This document shows, piece after piece, positions 25,401 to 37,300 of a DNA stretch of 64,000 bases. The stretch's first letter is position 1. Each line of letters opens with the position of its first letter. The notes beneath the pieces were generated by a model. It had not been told where the DNA came from. It searched no databases and worked only from the letters and a program-made list of their open reading frames with translations. The DNA is from Nematostella vectensis (lineage: Eukaryota; Cnidaria; Anthozoa; Actiniaria; Edwardsiidae), in NCBI RefSeq assembly GCF_932526225.1, contig NC_064035.1, positions 9,659,296-9,723,295 of the forward strand, written 5' to 3'. The translations under genes and the position numbers were made by a program.

Positions 25401-28400
25401 TTTCTGGTAATCCATTAGGGAGTTTGTCACCAAGAAAGCTGGTTTGAGAGCAACTCGCAAGACTTCATTTGATTGTAGTCCAGCATTCCATGGCTTTAGT
25501 TTCACTGTTATTACAAACTGAAGAACTGAGAGCAAAGGCTTCCCTGCAAACTAGAAAAAATACAATGTTATTTTTTTAAAATAAAATTTAGTCTTAACCA
25601 TGATAACGCTATCTTGCCCATAGAAATGTTGTCTTAACCACGGTAATGCTGTCTTACCCATGGTAATTTGTCTCAACCATGGTAATATTGTCTTACCCAT
25701 GGTAATGTTGTCTTACCCATGGTAATGTTGTCTCGACCATGGTAATATTGTCTTACCCATGGTAATGTTGTCTTACCCATGGTAATGTTGTCTTACCTAT
25801 GGTAATGTTGTCTTACCCATGGTAATGTTGTCTTACCCATGGTAATGTTATCTTACCCATGGTAATGTTGTCTTACCCATGGTAATGTTATCTTACCCAT
25901 GGTAATGTTGTCTTACCCATGGTAATGTTATCTTACCCATGGTAATGTTGTCTTACCCATGGTAATGTTATCTTACCCATGGTAATGTTGTCTTACCAAT
26001 GATAAAATTGTCTCACCCACAGTAATGTTGTCTCACCCATGGTAATGCTATCTTACTCACGGTAATATTGTCTTATCCATGGTTATGTTGTCTTACCCAT
26101 GGTTATGTTGTCTTACTCACAGTAATATTGTCTTACCCATGGTAATATTGTCTTACCCATGGTTATGTTGTCTTACCCATGGTAATGTTGTCCTACCCAT
26201 GGTTATATTGTCTTACCCATGGTAATATTGTCTTACCCATGGTTATGTTGTCTTACCCATGGTAATATTGTCTTACCCATGATTTTGTTGTCTTACCCAC
26301 GGTAAAGCTATTTTACCCAAGGTTTTGTCGTCTTACCCATGGTAATGTTGTCTTACCCATGGTAATGTTGACTTACCCATGGTCATGTTGTCTTACCCAT
26401 GGTTATGTCGTCTTACCCATGGTAATGTTGTCTTACCCATGGTAATGTTGACTTACCCATGGTCATGTTGTCTTACCCATGGTTATGTTGTCTTACCCAT
26501 GGTAATGTTGTCTCGTTTCCAGGGACCATCCTGCTGCTTCTTCCCTCCTCTGTTGCATAAATACCAGGCCATATGAACAGAGGGGCACTATGAATGGAAC
26601 ATTGAGAAATCAAGTAGGGGCAAACAAGGACAATACAAGTCAGACAGTTAAATGTAAAGTGGCTATATGTTACAGGATACTATGGTATCAGTATTACTCT
26701 GTTATAGAATATTAAGCCCATAATTTGCTTTGTTTTATGGGTATACTTGTTTTATTACCTGTCCTCTTCGAGCCTATAAGGCACATAAGGCTTGGTTTTA
26801 GTCCCAACCAACAAATAATGCCTAGTCTGCCAACCCCCTTTTATTATTAATATATCAGGGCACTTTTGTTCAATCCCAACACAAACCAGTGGGCACCCAT
26901 GAAAAATTCATGTTTATCAAGTTCTTTTTTCTATCATCATTAGATTTTATCTTTTTTTACCGATTCAGTGCTTGTAGTAGGAGAGGGGCTGGTACTCCCT
27001 CTGCCACCCTCAATAGGCCGCCCCAATTTAGGCAAGTAGGGGGAAAAACTTGAAATATCTTTGTGCTTCATTTGGTTCCTCATGGACTTGGCAGGAAAAA
27101 AATTACTTGCACACTCACAACATTCATTTGTTTGAAGTAGTATTTCCCTCTGGCTAAGAACAAAAGAAGTGGAATTTTTTTCTCACACTCCTCAGGGCCT
27201 GGCCCGGCTTGCTTTTTCGCAGTGGTCTGCTTGACAATAGCTCCCAAAGGTGTGTGAGAAGTTTTGTTGGGTTTACAATCACATTTTGAGTTGTGCCTTG
27301 CCTTTATGGGCCATTAGATGCTGAATGTAAAAACAATCTCAAACCAATTTAGAAATGCTTCAGCAGAACTTCAACGGATGGATATTAAAAATAGGAAAAG
27401 GTTCTAATAATTAACAGTGTGGCCAGTAAGACCGTACACCCAAAATATAAGTAGAATGTTAATTGTCTTTTGATGAATCAGGAGCTAGCATTTATTCCAA
27501 CTAAAACCTGTTGAGACTCGTTTGCATTTAATATTGCATTTGTTTGGTGGACACACACATTTCAATTTCTATTTTCAGTGTTCATGGTTTTACTTGTTGC
27601 ACTGTTACAAAAATATACAAAGATATATCCAAAAGATAATGGCTTTATTGTAATTGGGTGTTTATTTCTAATTGTAATCAGCACGGCCAACGAAAGAGGG
27701 CTCTGATAAAATTTCTAATATTTTTCAAATTAGAATTCCGACCAGAAAGTCTAGTTTGGTTGACAGCTAAGTGACAACTGAAGCTGCCAATTTCCTGTAT
27801 ACCTGGACGATACCCTTTCTTAAGGCCAATCCACACTACATGAAGGTTTGCTTTTGTTTCTGGTTCTGTCCACTGTCAGCATGTGTTTTTGTCTCTCAAA
27901 GGGAAACTTATCCAATTATGTGCAAATCCACACTGAACATTTTAAACTGAACACCAAATGCATACATGCCAATCAACTGTGACCTCTGAAAACCAAATCA
28001 TGGCATGTGGTAACAGCTAGTGTTTTACAAAGACAATTAAAACTCTATTGAATAATAAAATCTGTTTAGTATCTATCGCTGTCCATTGCCGAGCAAACTG
28101 CACCTGGTGTAATATGGTTCTGGTTCATATTTCATTTTGCCATGGCCTGATTGACAAGGATAATCAGAAATGTGTTTTTGTCTCAAAAAGGCCACCTCAG
28201 CCTGCAGACCATCACATCCTTCGATCTTCAGCCCGCCGAGGACAAACTTTTGTCCACTGTCTACTTGTGTCAACCCTTGAAAGGTCCCATCAACAACTAT
28301 CAATGTACAAACAACTTAGAGTACTCGTGCGAACTGGCCCTTTTAGTGTAATTTTGTGTTTAAGTATTACCTAACTTTTAGCACCTAGCCTGATCAATGA

Positions 28401-28656
28401 AACATTTGGTAATCAAACTCAATCAAACTTCAATCGCTTGATTGGCATTTTGAACGGTTTCATTTAATTGATCAGGCAGGTTTGTAAGATACATAAAAGT
28501 ATCTAACCAACTATAAATGCATGATACATACCTACAAGTGAGAACCACAACAGTCGATAGAAAGATCACCAACTTAGGGTGAGTAGTACAAAATAGTCCA
28601 TGCTCGTACCAAACCCTGGCAATAATACCGTCCACTTTATCCTCCCCGTCTGTCAT
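13403..28656 (-). CDS. SCAP: SREBP cleavage-activating protein (SCAP), complete, 22 exons
   Basis: SCAP senses sterol in the ER and escorts SREBP to the Golgi. Exons, 5' to 3' on minus: 28656-28532, 27296-27119, 25550-25399, 24428-24352, 24056-23939, 23832-23739, 23367-23286, 22950-22824, 22210-22098, 20913-20819, 20545-20447, 19728-19498, 19164-18857, 18511-18163, 17827-17712, 17274-16773, 16414-16329, 16004-15692, 15545-15465, 15140-14925, 14530-14468, 13585-13403. All phases agree, giving 1235 residues (human is 1279). TM1 is near residue 30. The sterol-sensing domain (about 258-420) includes [29 protein letters not shown] and LSIDIRRME. The exon 11/12 junction makes MELSDI, equivalent to the COPII-binding MELADL. 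The C-terminal half is WD40, including [14 protein letters not shown] and [17 protein letters not shown]. Exon 2 (lumenal loop) is the least conserved and least certain. Four tandem arrays or large repeats lie in the introns. Confidence 0.92.
13740..14475. repeat. 44-bp minisatellite in the last SCAP intron
   Basis: About 13 good copies (13880-14470) of a 44-bp unit containing ATAACGCACCTAGCATCC are followed towards 13740 by degenerate copies. On the SCAP strand each unit reads AG|GTGCGTTATTAG, the same bases as the real donor of exon 21 (CAG|GTGCGTTATTAG at 14468). The array starts directly at that donor, so it looks seeded by the exon-intron junction. It leaves about 150 bases before the final exon. 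Confidence 0.9.
20078..20414. repeat. 42-bp minisatellite in SCAP intron 11
   Basis: Eight near-identical copies of a 42-bp unit (TGTACAGTAACAAAGGTATC...) start within about 35 bases of the donor of exon 11. Because 42 is a multiple of three, long ORFs appear on both strands (14-residue repeats); these are artefacts. Copies differ mainly at one C/T site. Confidence 0.9.
21224..22061. mobile_element. Non-autonomous Mutator-like element, 838 bp, in SCAP intron 9
   Basis: Long terminal inverted repeats of about 165 bases at roughly 80% identity begin GTGTCTACAAAAC at both ends. Shared blocks include CTTGTTTC, AATGGCTAC, GAAAGTTTCAT and ATCAGTGATCC. A perfect 9-bp direct repeat, TGGTTAAAT, flanks the element at 21215-21223 and 22062-22070. 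Long TIRs with a 9-bp duplication are typical of the Mutator (MULE) superfamily. No transposase ORF is present. It is inserted between SCAP exons 9 and 10 without touching splice sites. Confidence 0.75.
25595..26513. repeat. 20-bp minisatellite in SCAP intron 2
   Basis: Roughly 46 copies of a 20-bp unit (TTGTCTTACCCATGGTAATG) end about 45 bases before the acceptor of SCAP exon 3. On the SCAP strand each unit carries CATGGGTAAGAC, which includes a donor-like GGGTAAGA. Units near the edges are more degenerate. Open frames such as 26379-26576 are by-products of the repeat. Confidence 0.92.
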
Positions 28657-30966
28657 AATAAACACAACACTCTTGATGGAGTCTGAGAGACTCTCAAAAC
28701 ATCGTAAAGGCACTTGCAACGTCCAGATCAAACGTCAAACAAGCTCGAAGGTATTCAGTCTAACCGCAAACCATTGTAGTAAAATCGATCGCTCATATCG
28801 TACGATCCATGGCGCGTAGTCGGATCATATCATTAAAACCTTATTAGCATGTGTCTTTCTGTTCCGGCGATTCTTTGTGTGAAGTTCGGCTTTGCTTTCG
28901 CCAAAACAATAATCCGGTTATGGAAATAGAAAAGAGTATTTGTTTGTTGTTCCTGGAACTCCCATTTTATGACTTGTAATGAAATAAAGCCTATATCTGG
29001 CAATACAAGAAGGTCTTGTGGAATCTTTAAATTTGACTCTCGACGCCATTGGCAATCTCACGCATGACACTTATCAAAATACAAGTATTGCGGGCTCATT
29101 ATAGCCCTAAAGCCAAAAAGCTGCGGGAAAAGCTCAGTAGTAAATAAAAGAAAAAAAACATTTATCCACTTAATGCTTTTTTATAAGAATTGTATTGTCT
29201 CCTAAGCCATGACTTTTCCGCCCCTAAGAACAAACATTATTTTGGTTAGAAGCATTCTTGATAAAGCCATTACGGATAGGAAATAAGAAAAGGTAAGCCA
29301 ATCGCCCGAGGATCGAACCTCCTTCAGAACAGAAAAAAGGACATAAAAAGAAAGAAAAAAGACCATACTTCCAGACATACGCTGAAACGCCGTATGGCAG
29401 CATAAAGCTTTACGGCTAGGCTGAGGATTTCGGCCCCAGCACCGCTATCTAGCGAACTGTACAACACAAAGGAACCTGAGGTACCCGCGCATTAATGGGG
29501 AGGCAATAACCAGGATCCCAGGCCTGTCTTAGTCGGTTACGCCACGCACAGTTCGCTGAGAGGTGAACAGAAAAATACCGGGGTCTTTTTCGCGTTTGCG
29601 GCTCTAGGGAATTAGCGTGACGCTGTGACCTAAGAATATATTGCCTCCTTTAGCCTTTTGTCCTCACTGAGCACGTGTTCAGAAACAAGAAAAGTAAATG
29701 AACTACGCTCTACGCTGAAGTATTCACTGTCTAAAGGAGATTCAATGTGCTCATTCAGGCCCGTACCCAGGATTTTTCTTGGAGGGGAGGGGTCATTTCT
29801 CAGATAAAAATCTGACCACCCCCGAAAGAACAAAGAGGGATTTTTATTACGCCTTTGCAGCATCTCCACCGGACGTTTATTTTGTCGGATTTGGCTACAT
29901 ACCAGAGTGATCTAGCTTATGCTTTATAGTTTTGTCTACAAATAGCACGTCTATTCAGGACCGAAGGTGGACCTTCGGCCGTTGTGTCACAATCGCCATA
30001 TATCAGGCTCCAGAATTGGAAATAATTCGAGTCATGGAGACCCGGAGAAAATCAATTTCCAAGTTAACTAACAAAACAATACAGAAATATGCATATAATT
30101 CCTTATTCGCTAGTATCAAGATTTTTTACCGCTACTCACTATTGCTCCAAAAAAACGGTCCTGATTATTTAGACACACATTTTACATTTGACATCCCAAA
30201 TCACATAAGGTGATTTTTTCAATTCTAAAATAAAACCGAACCAACATTGCCAGTCGGATCCAGGGCCCTGGCCGCGAAGCCATGGGGGGCAGATCGAAAT
30301 ACCAACAGGGCCAGCTTACAGCCTCCAGCAACCTCAAACCTGACCAAAGCTAGAACATGTCGAGGAATCTAGAGCATCTAGAGTGTGCTAAGGACCAGGG
30401 AGACTTACAGTGGTCCCAGGGGGACATGTGGAAGGTTCGTGCAGGTTAGTGAAGGTTCGTGTACGGTAGAGACCTATAGCTTAATGATGGGACTGATACA
30501 AGAAAAGTGCACATTTAATGAGGTAAGCCCCTAAAGTGTCTCTTATTTGAGGTGGTAAACGTCGATCATTAAGACGACAGAAACAATTTTGTTCTTTGAA
30601 GTATGCGAATAATCTTTGAAGTACGCGATAATCGAATCATTCGTTGATGCAAAATCGATGGTGCAGGTGTATGTACTAGGGTGGGAAGGGATCATCGCGG
30701 GTTTACCCAGGAAGAACACTGCATTGAGGTAGGTAAACAGGTATAGGGCATACAACCACGTGTTCCGACGTTCAAGAAAATGGAGACTGGTTAACACATT
30801 ACATTTCTTGTCAATGTTTTATGTATTTGATTATCTTTCAGCGTAGTGTAGCGTTATTTCATTTAATTTTTCACTTCTTCGTTGGATATTAGAGAGCTTA
30901 CAACGCAGCCAACCGAACCCGAAGTCGAGCTGACGAGGCCAACATCTATTACAACACGTCACGATT
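28657..30966. other. Intergenic upstream of SCAP
   Basis: The SCAP promoter should lie just above 28656; no TATA box is obvious. A partial copy of the MITE described at 30967 begins near 29757 (CAGGCCCGTACCCAGGATTT) and continues with matching CTGACCACCCCCGAAAGAAC to about 29850, without its other end. A GGTTCGATCC B-box-like stretch (minus strand, 29322-29308) has no tRNA fold around it. I see no supported gene. Confidence 0.4.
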
Positions 30967-31240
30967 CAGGCTCGTACCCAGGATTTTTCTTGGGAGGGTG
31001 CGAAATAGGAAAACTGGACCTAATTTTCCGGGGGAGGGTGAGAATAAGTTCTCTGATAAAAATCTGACCATCCCCGAAAGAACAAAAAGGCTTTTTTTGT
31101 TTTCGCAGTGGCTATATACCCGACAGTCGGGACAGGTCTATATTTGATGAGAAAGGGCAAGCGAATCTGAATTGAGCTTTGTTGTCGGTACTGAATGTTT
31201 TCCGTTGTCTGTCTGTTGGTGAGTCCTGGGTACGGGCCTG
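30967..31240. mobile_element. 274-bp MITE with 5-bp target-site duplication
   Basis: The element begins CAGGCTCGTACCCAGGA and ends TCCTGGGTACGGGCCTG, an imperfect terminal inverted repeat. CGATT flanks it on both sides (30962-30966 and 31241-31245). It is too short for a transposase. A diverged partial relative lies at about 29757-29850, so the family is dispersed locally. Superfamily is uncertain; CAGG-type ends occur in several DNA-transposon groups. Confidence 0.65.
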
Positions 31241-31522
31241 CGATTAGTACTTTTTCCTAACGGTCGTTTATATCATTTCTTCGATAATCTAGTACCCTTC
31301 ATATCTCACACATTGTGTGTTGACTGTGTAGCATATACAATATTAATCTTTTGTGTACGAAAGATCGTAGAGACTTGGCACATAATTCTTTTATGATAAA
31401 CAAGACTGCTTTATGCGGTAGAGGGGGGGGGGGGGGCGAGTGTGATAGGATTTGATATTAGCCTCTCTTCCTTTTTTCACCATCATTATTATTAATATTT
31501 ATTTATTTATTGCTATTCCTGA

Positions 31523-32866
31523 TTAAGGAAGCTTGAAAATAACCTCCGGAATTTGCCCATCGGCGGTAGTAGTGCCATTAAAACTAGCTTCATCCACATC
31601 GAAACGAAACCTCACCCCAGCGTCCTCACAGAGAACATCTCTTTTCCCCTCGGTCCCCCTGTGGGTAGGTAATCCCTTGAGAAGTACGCGGATTGTGTAC
31701 GATTCGTGGGCCTCTAGCAGCACAGGCTCATCAAAAATCACATCGTGGACTTTTTCAGGCTTCTCGGGGAAATAGGTTCCCTCGAAAGCCCTAAGAGAGT
31801 CATTATGGGAATCGAGCAATTCAAGATCTACGCAATACGGCTCAGTGTGGTGTCCATCCGCGGGATTACAAATCCCGTAGAGCCCCACACCCACCGCCCG
31901 GATATCTCGATCGACGGAGAATTTGATGCTGTCCACATTCGTGCCTTCACAATTCCACTCCGATGTATCCGACATGAACCGGGTACACCGAAAAACCCGA
32001 TGGGTTCCTCGTCTGGGTTCGCTTTTAAAACTCTCCACTTTAGTTGCTCCCTTTGATCCGAAATAGAGAAAAATATTGATAGTTTCTTCTTGAGTTAGAA
32101 TTCCCGATACGGCAGCATCATCTGTAAATTCCTGTAGTGACATGACCGGGAATCGGACAAGGTTCAGTGCGCCGGACAGGACTAGCCGCTTGTTCTTCGG
32201 GTCATCGGGAGAGAGCTCACGTCTGACGCACTCTGCCTCGGCCCACCGCTTGATGGCCTTGAAGAGCTCGGCTTCGGTCACTGTTAAAGTCTCTCGCGAA
32301 AGTACAGCCAAAAGGGTGCTGTGATCAACTTCAGTAAAATCATCCGAGCTGATGACTCTGCAAGTGTCTTTCTCGATCAGCTCCCAGCATGTTTCCTCTA
32401 GTTTCGGTTCACAGTAATACCTCGCTTGAGACAGTAGGGTGAACGCATTGTGGTGGTCGATGTTCTGTTCCAGGAATGCCACGCACTTATCCGCTAGGAA
32501 TGGCAAGATGTATTTCTTGGCAAGGTACAGAACTCCAAGGACGTTTTCCTCGTTGATTGTTGCCTCGTCAAAGTACGCGTATCGCAGTAACTCCATAAAC
32601 GAGTCCGCATCCGAGTCTGCTACAGTGATCTCTGCCTTCTGCTCTGCCATGGATCCATAGAACATGGCATAGAATACTGGACTGCTTATTGCTAGGATAA
32701 GCTTATGGCCCGGGATGAAGTACTTTCCTTGCTCTTTACCCACGCGAAATGAGACATCACTCAGAAGTTTATTATTGAACAGGAATTCACTTCGTTCTCG
32801 AATACAGCGCCTCTTAGTTTGCCAATTATCAGCAGTAAAGACGGGTTCGTGGGTAAATCCTGCCAT
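31523..32866 (-). CDS. BTB-BACK-PHR domain protein (BTBD1/2/3/6-like), intronless
   Basis: A single 447-residue frame. Proteins of this family act as substrate adaptors for Cullin-3 ubiquitin ligases. A BTB/POZ domain spans about residues 33-140 (KLLSDVSFRVG, PGHKLILAISSPVFYAMFYG). A BACK domain follows (about 145-255, including ELFKAIKRWAEAE). A C-terminal PHR domain (about 295-447) includes VDRDIRAVGVGLYG and ends EVIFKLP. Length and domain order match BTBD3/BTBD6, but I cannot separate the paralogues without a tree. The start context (AAAATGG) is good. The lack of introns beside intron-rich neighbours suggests an old retrocopy origin or lineage-specific intron loss, but the frame is intact. 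Confidence 0.9.
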   Translation of the reverse strand: MAGFTHEPVFTADNWQTKRRCIRERSEFLFNNKLLSDVSFRVGKEQGKYFIPGHKLILAISSPVFYAMFYGSMAEQKAEITVADSDADSFMELLRYAYFDEATINEENVLGVLYLAKKYILPFLADKCVAFLEQNIDHHNAFTLLSQARYYCEPKLEETCWELIEKDTCRVISSDDFTEVDHSTLLAVLSRETLTVTEAELFKAIKRWAEAECVRRELSPDDPKNKRLVLSGALNLVRFPVMSLQEFTDDAAVSGILTQEETINIFLYFGSKGATKVESFKSEPRRGTHRVFRCTRFMSDTSEWNCEGTNVDSIKFSVDRDIRAVGVGLYGICNPADGHHTEPYCVDLELLDSHNDSLRAFEGTYFPEKPEKVHDVIFDEPVLLEAHESYTIRVLLKGLPTHRGTEGKRDVLCEDAGVRFRFDVDEASFNGTTTADGQIPEVIFKLP

Positions 32867-33195
32867 TTTGCCAATTCGAAGAATTTAAAAATGTTATCAT
32901 GTTCCCTTGAACGGATTGTGGTTTTACCTGCTGTAATGCGGTGCCTAGCCACAATAACAGCACCTGCAGGATGTCGGCCAATTAAAGCCCTCGCTAAAGA
33001 CATGCCAACCAATCAGATCACTCGCTCAGGTGCAAAAATAACCCAGTGGAGTCAAACGAACTGAGAAAGACATGCCGAGACGGGGTGGTCCTAAACATGG
33101 GTTAGCAACATGTTAAAGGCGCGAGAGCGAGTTTTTAAGTTAAGACATGCCGACACGGGTCTGTTTAGGGACACGAGGTAAATGGTTAGGTACTA
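32867..33195. other. Upstream region of the BTB gene
   Basis: The promoter of the minus-strand BTB gene should lie here. A short imperfect direct repeat is visible: GACATGCCGAGACGGG at about 33068 and GACATGCCGACACGGG at about 33145. No other gene is seen. Confidence 0.35.
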
Positions 33196-33412
33196 GAGAG
33201 CTTAAGCAAGTCAATACGTACGGCATCAAAAACGGCGCGCGCGCTTACAAATTGCTGAAAAACGGCGTTGACGTCCGTGACCGCGCGCGTAGAACGTAAA
33301 AATAGGGAAAATGCCGTTCGAGATTTCCTGTCACGGACGTCAACGCCGTTCTTCAGCAATTCGTGAGCGCGCGCCGTTTTTATGCTGTTCGTGTTGACTT
33401 GCTTAAGCTCTC
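33196..33412. mobile_element. 217-bp MITE with long inverted repeats and TA duplication
   Basis: The element starts GAGAGCTTAAGCAAGTCAA and ends with its inverse, TTGACTTGCTTAAGCTCTC. TA flanks each end (33194-33195, 33413-33414). Inner arms are also inverted: CGGCGTTGACGTCCGTGAC against GTCACGGACGTCAACGCCG, so almost the whole element can fold into one hairpin. TA duplications suggest mobilisation by a Tc1/mariner-type transposase. It lies just beyond the ABCA 3' end. Confidence 0.8.
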
Positions 33413-33461
33413 TATTAATTCAACAATAACGAATGACAAGTGCATTTTACAGCGTACACGT

Positions 33462-33467
33462 TTTATT
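33462..33467 (-). terminator. Candidate ABCA polyadenylation signal
   Basis: AATAAA on the minus strand lies about 900 bases beyond the ABCA stop codon. It implies a long 3' UTR (34373 to about 33440), which contains no other recognisable feature. Closer variant hexamers could be used instead. Confidence 0.35.
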
Positions 33468-34373
33468 TCGATGATACAATACTATGCTAAGAGTATAACA
33501 TCTGATAAGATTCAAGAAGAACTTGCTTAAAATACTATCCTTCCTTACTCCTTCCTAACATGTAAAAAAAAATGAGTTTAAATGAAGATTATACGTACAA
33601 ACATCGGAAGTTGGAACTGGGCCTAGTGTTGTCCTACATGTCCTTATTTGTTCATGTTAACTCAAGTTGGGCTACGATAACGTTTTGCGACTTTATGATC
33701 GTTCCACGAGCAGGCAGATGACCAAAATAGCAATCAAGGATTTTCCTCAGGTTAACTTTATTTATTTTTTGGCGGTGGTTTGTTGAGTAGATCGTGGCCC
33801 AAGGGAAATCCATAACATCACCCCTCTAATGTTGCCTTCAAAATGTTCGAGACACAAGCTTCATCTATAAACTTACTTTGATGTCAGTTTTCTTTACCCA
33901 TCTTTTTCAAAGTACCTTACCTAATAAGTGTTCCGCTAAGAGAGTAGTAAAAAAAAACAAAAAAACAGAAAAATTTAGTGTACAAGAGGGGGATTAGTGT
34001 TGCGGCCTGCTGCAACATAAAGTGCACATGTTTCGCAGATACGTGCAATATTGCATAAATATTTTAAAAAATATGGTTATTAAGTAAAAAAATTACTGCG
34101 CGCATGGAATAATTCATCTTTCAAGCCCTATGGGCGACCTTTGTTGCAAGATTCAAGAGCTATCGTCGTAGGTTTACAATTGAACATAAATATTTTAATA
34201 AATATTCTACTTTAAACGTGTGAGTGCGTTATAGGAAAAACATCAATACTGTTGAGAAAGCAAAAGCCAATTATACGCATAAATGCACACAGAGATGCTA
34301 AGAGAGCCTAAAGAATAACTCAAAGCTCCCTTCCCCAACTGGAAGTTTCTAGCTAGGTCCACGGAAGCCGGGT

Positions 34374-37300
34374 CTAGCAAGGGAGGCATCCGCAAGTCCT
34401 CTTGACTTTGGTTCTCTCCTCGGAGTACTGTTCTTTAGCGAGGTTGAGGAACACCTGAAATTTAAGAGAATTAGACACCAAGTGTGAAAGTCTACTACAC
34501 TTGCAATTAAAGATAAGCAAACGAATAAGAGAACGTCAAATGTGAGAGGATGGACTTGATATAGACTACATGCAGCTTTTACAGATGTCGGTGGGTCTCA
34601 AAAGCCCTTCTGCTAACTGTAGCAGAATGACTCGAATGCCATTCTGAACATTCTCTACCAACAATATCCATTCCAGAATGATAGGAAAAAAACGCGCCCT
34701 TAGTTTACTGACGAGCCAAGCTTAGTAAATACAAGCTAGTTTACTGACGAGCCAAGCTTAGTAAATACAAGCTAGTTTACTGACGAGCCAAGCTCAGTAA
34801 ATACAAGCTAGTTTACAGACGATCCAAGCTTAGTAAATACAAGCTAGTTTACTGACGAGCCAAGCTCAGTAAAAACAAGCTAGTTTACAGACGATCCAAG
34901 CTCAGTAAATACAAGCTAGTTTACAGACGAGCCAAGCTCAGTAAATACAAGCTAGTTTACTGACGAGCCAAGCTCAGTAAATACAAGCTAGTTTACAGAC
35001 GATCCAAGCTCAGTAAATACAAGCTAGTTTACTGACGAGCCAAGCTCAGTAAATACAAGCTAGTTTACAGACGATCCAAGCTCAGTAAATACAAGCTAGT
35101 TTACAGATGAGCCAAGCTCAGTAAATACAATCTAGTTTACTGACGATCCAAGCTCAGTAAATACAAGCTATTTTACAGACGAGCCAAGCTCAGTAAATAC
35201 AAGCTAGCCAAGTTCAAACTCTAGAACCACGAAGCTAACCACTGAAATAGTGAATCAACGAGCATTATTTACCTGCTCCAAGCTGGTTTGACTGACGCTG
35301 TAGTCAACAATGTTCAAACTCGCGCGATTTCTCTCTAGCTCACCAAAGATCCGAGACCACGACAGCTCTGTGCTGTTGATCTGATAGGTCAGCATGCCCT
35401 GCACGTGACATAAATTACATGATACGATAGGTCAGTATGCCCTACACGTTACATACATAACATGATCTGATAAGTGAGGTTCTTGCGCAGTGTAACTACA
35501 CCACCAATTTTCCTAACCATTCAAACAAAATCACTCTGTGTATTGTATGGGCCCCCAACACTTCTTCAACAATATCCATTTCTCAATCATTCAAACAAGG
35601 TTTCTCATCCGTCGGAACAAATACGAACCTCACCAATACAAACAGGACTCTGTTTATTGTAAGCCTAACAGGCCTAAAGCACAAGACAACGCCTAGTTCC
35701 ACACCCCCTAATTATCCAAACACATACAATAGTCCGCGTAGGTTACGTACGTTGTGCGACTCAAGGAGCTGTGCACCGGGGAAGGTACTGGAGACAAACT
35801 GCTGCGCTTGCTGCACGGCCCCCAACAGGTCCACGGTGTACATGACTGGCACAGGCTGGTTACCTATCCCATGAGCCGACACAATCGGCGTGGGAGCAGA
35901 GGCACCTGGGGGTGGACTGATTTCTACAAGAAAAAAAATCGTACAATGCACTATTTGCCAGAATACTCCAAACAAGACGACCACATAGGGTGTATCTACT
36001 TACCCGGTCGCTGAACTGGATATCCCGGTTGCCTATTTAAAAAGACCACCAAGGGTGCATCTACTTACCCGGTCACTGAAATGGATATCCCGATTGCCTG
36101 TTTAAAAAGACCACCCAGGGTGCATCTACTTACCCGGTCGCTGAACTGGATATCCCGATTGCCTGTTTAAAAAGACCACCCCGGGTGCATCTACTTACCC
36201 GGTCGCTGAACTGGATATCCCGATTGCCTGTTTAAAAAGACCACCCAGGGTGCATCATCTACTTACCTGGTCGCTGAACTGGATATCCCGGTTGCCTGTT
36301 TAAAAAGACCATCCAGGGTGCATCTACTTACCCGGTCGCTGAACTGGATATCCCGGTTGCCTGTTAAAAAAGACCACCCCGGGTGCATCTACTTACCCGG
36401 TCGCTGAACTGGATATCCCGATTGCCTGTTTAAAAAGACCACCCAGGGTGCATCTACTTACCCGGTCGCTGAACTGGATATCCCGATTGCCTGTTTAAAA
36501 AGACCACCCCGGGTGCATCTACTTACCCGGTCGCTGAACTGGATATCCCGATTGCCTGTTTAAAAAGACCACCCAGGGTGCATCATCTACTTACCTGGTC
36601 GCTGAACTGGATATCCCGATTGCCTGTTTAAAAAGACCACCCAGGGTGCATCTACTTACCCGGTCGCTGAACTGGATATCCCGATTGCCTGTTTAAAAAG
36701 ACCACCCAGGGTGCATTATCTACTAACCTGGTCGCTGAACTGGATATCCCGATTGCCTGTTTAAAAAGACCATCCAGGGTGCATCTACTTACCCGGTCGC
36801 TGAACTGGATATCCCGGTTCCCTGTTTAAAAAGACCACCCAGGGTGCATCATCTACTTACCTGGTCGCTGAACTGGATATCCCGGTTGCCTGTTTAAAAA
36901 GACCACCTAGGGTGTATCTACTTACCCGGTCGCTGAACTGGATATCCCGATTGCCTGTTTAAAAAGACCATCCAGGGTGCATCTACTTACCCGGTCGCTG
37001 AACTGGATATCCCGGTTCCCTGTTTAAAAAGACCACCCAGGGTGCATCATCTACTTACCTGGTCGCTGAACTGGATATCCCGGTTGCCTGTTTAAAAAGA
37101 CCACCTAGGGTGTATCTACTTACCCGGTCACTGAACTGGATATCCCGGTTGCCTTTTTAAAAAGACCACCAAGGGTGCATCTACTTACCCGGTCACTGAA
37201 ATGGATATCCCGATTGCCTGTTTAAAAAGACCACCCAGGGTGAATCTAATAACCCGGTCACTGAACTGGATATCCCGATTGCCTGTTTAAAAAGACCACC

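Noticed and set aside
28048-28374. 108-codon plus-strand ORF in SCAP intron 1
   Set aside because: It is composition-poor, antisense, without recognisable motifs, and mirrored by an equally long minus-strand frame.
29308-29322. GGTTCGATCC B-box suggesting a tRNA or tRNA-derived SINE (minus strand)
   Set aside because: Flanking sequence does not form acceptor, D or anticodon arms and no A box is at the right spacing.
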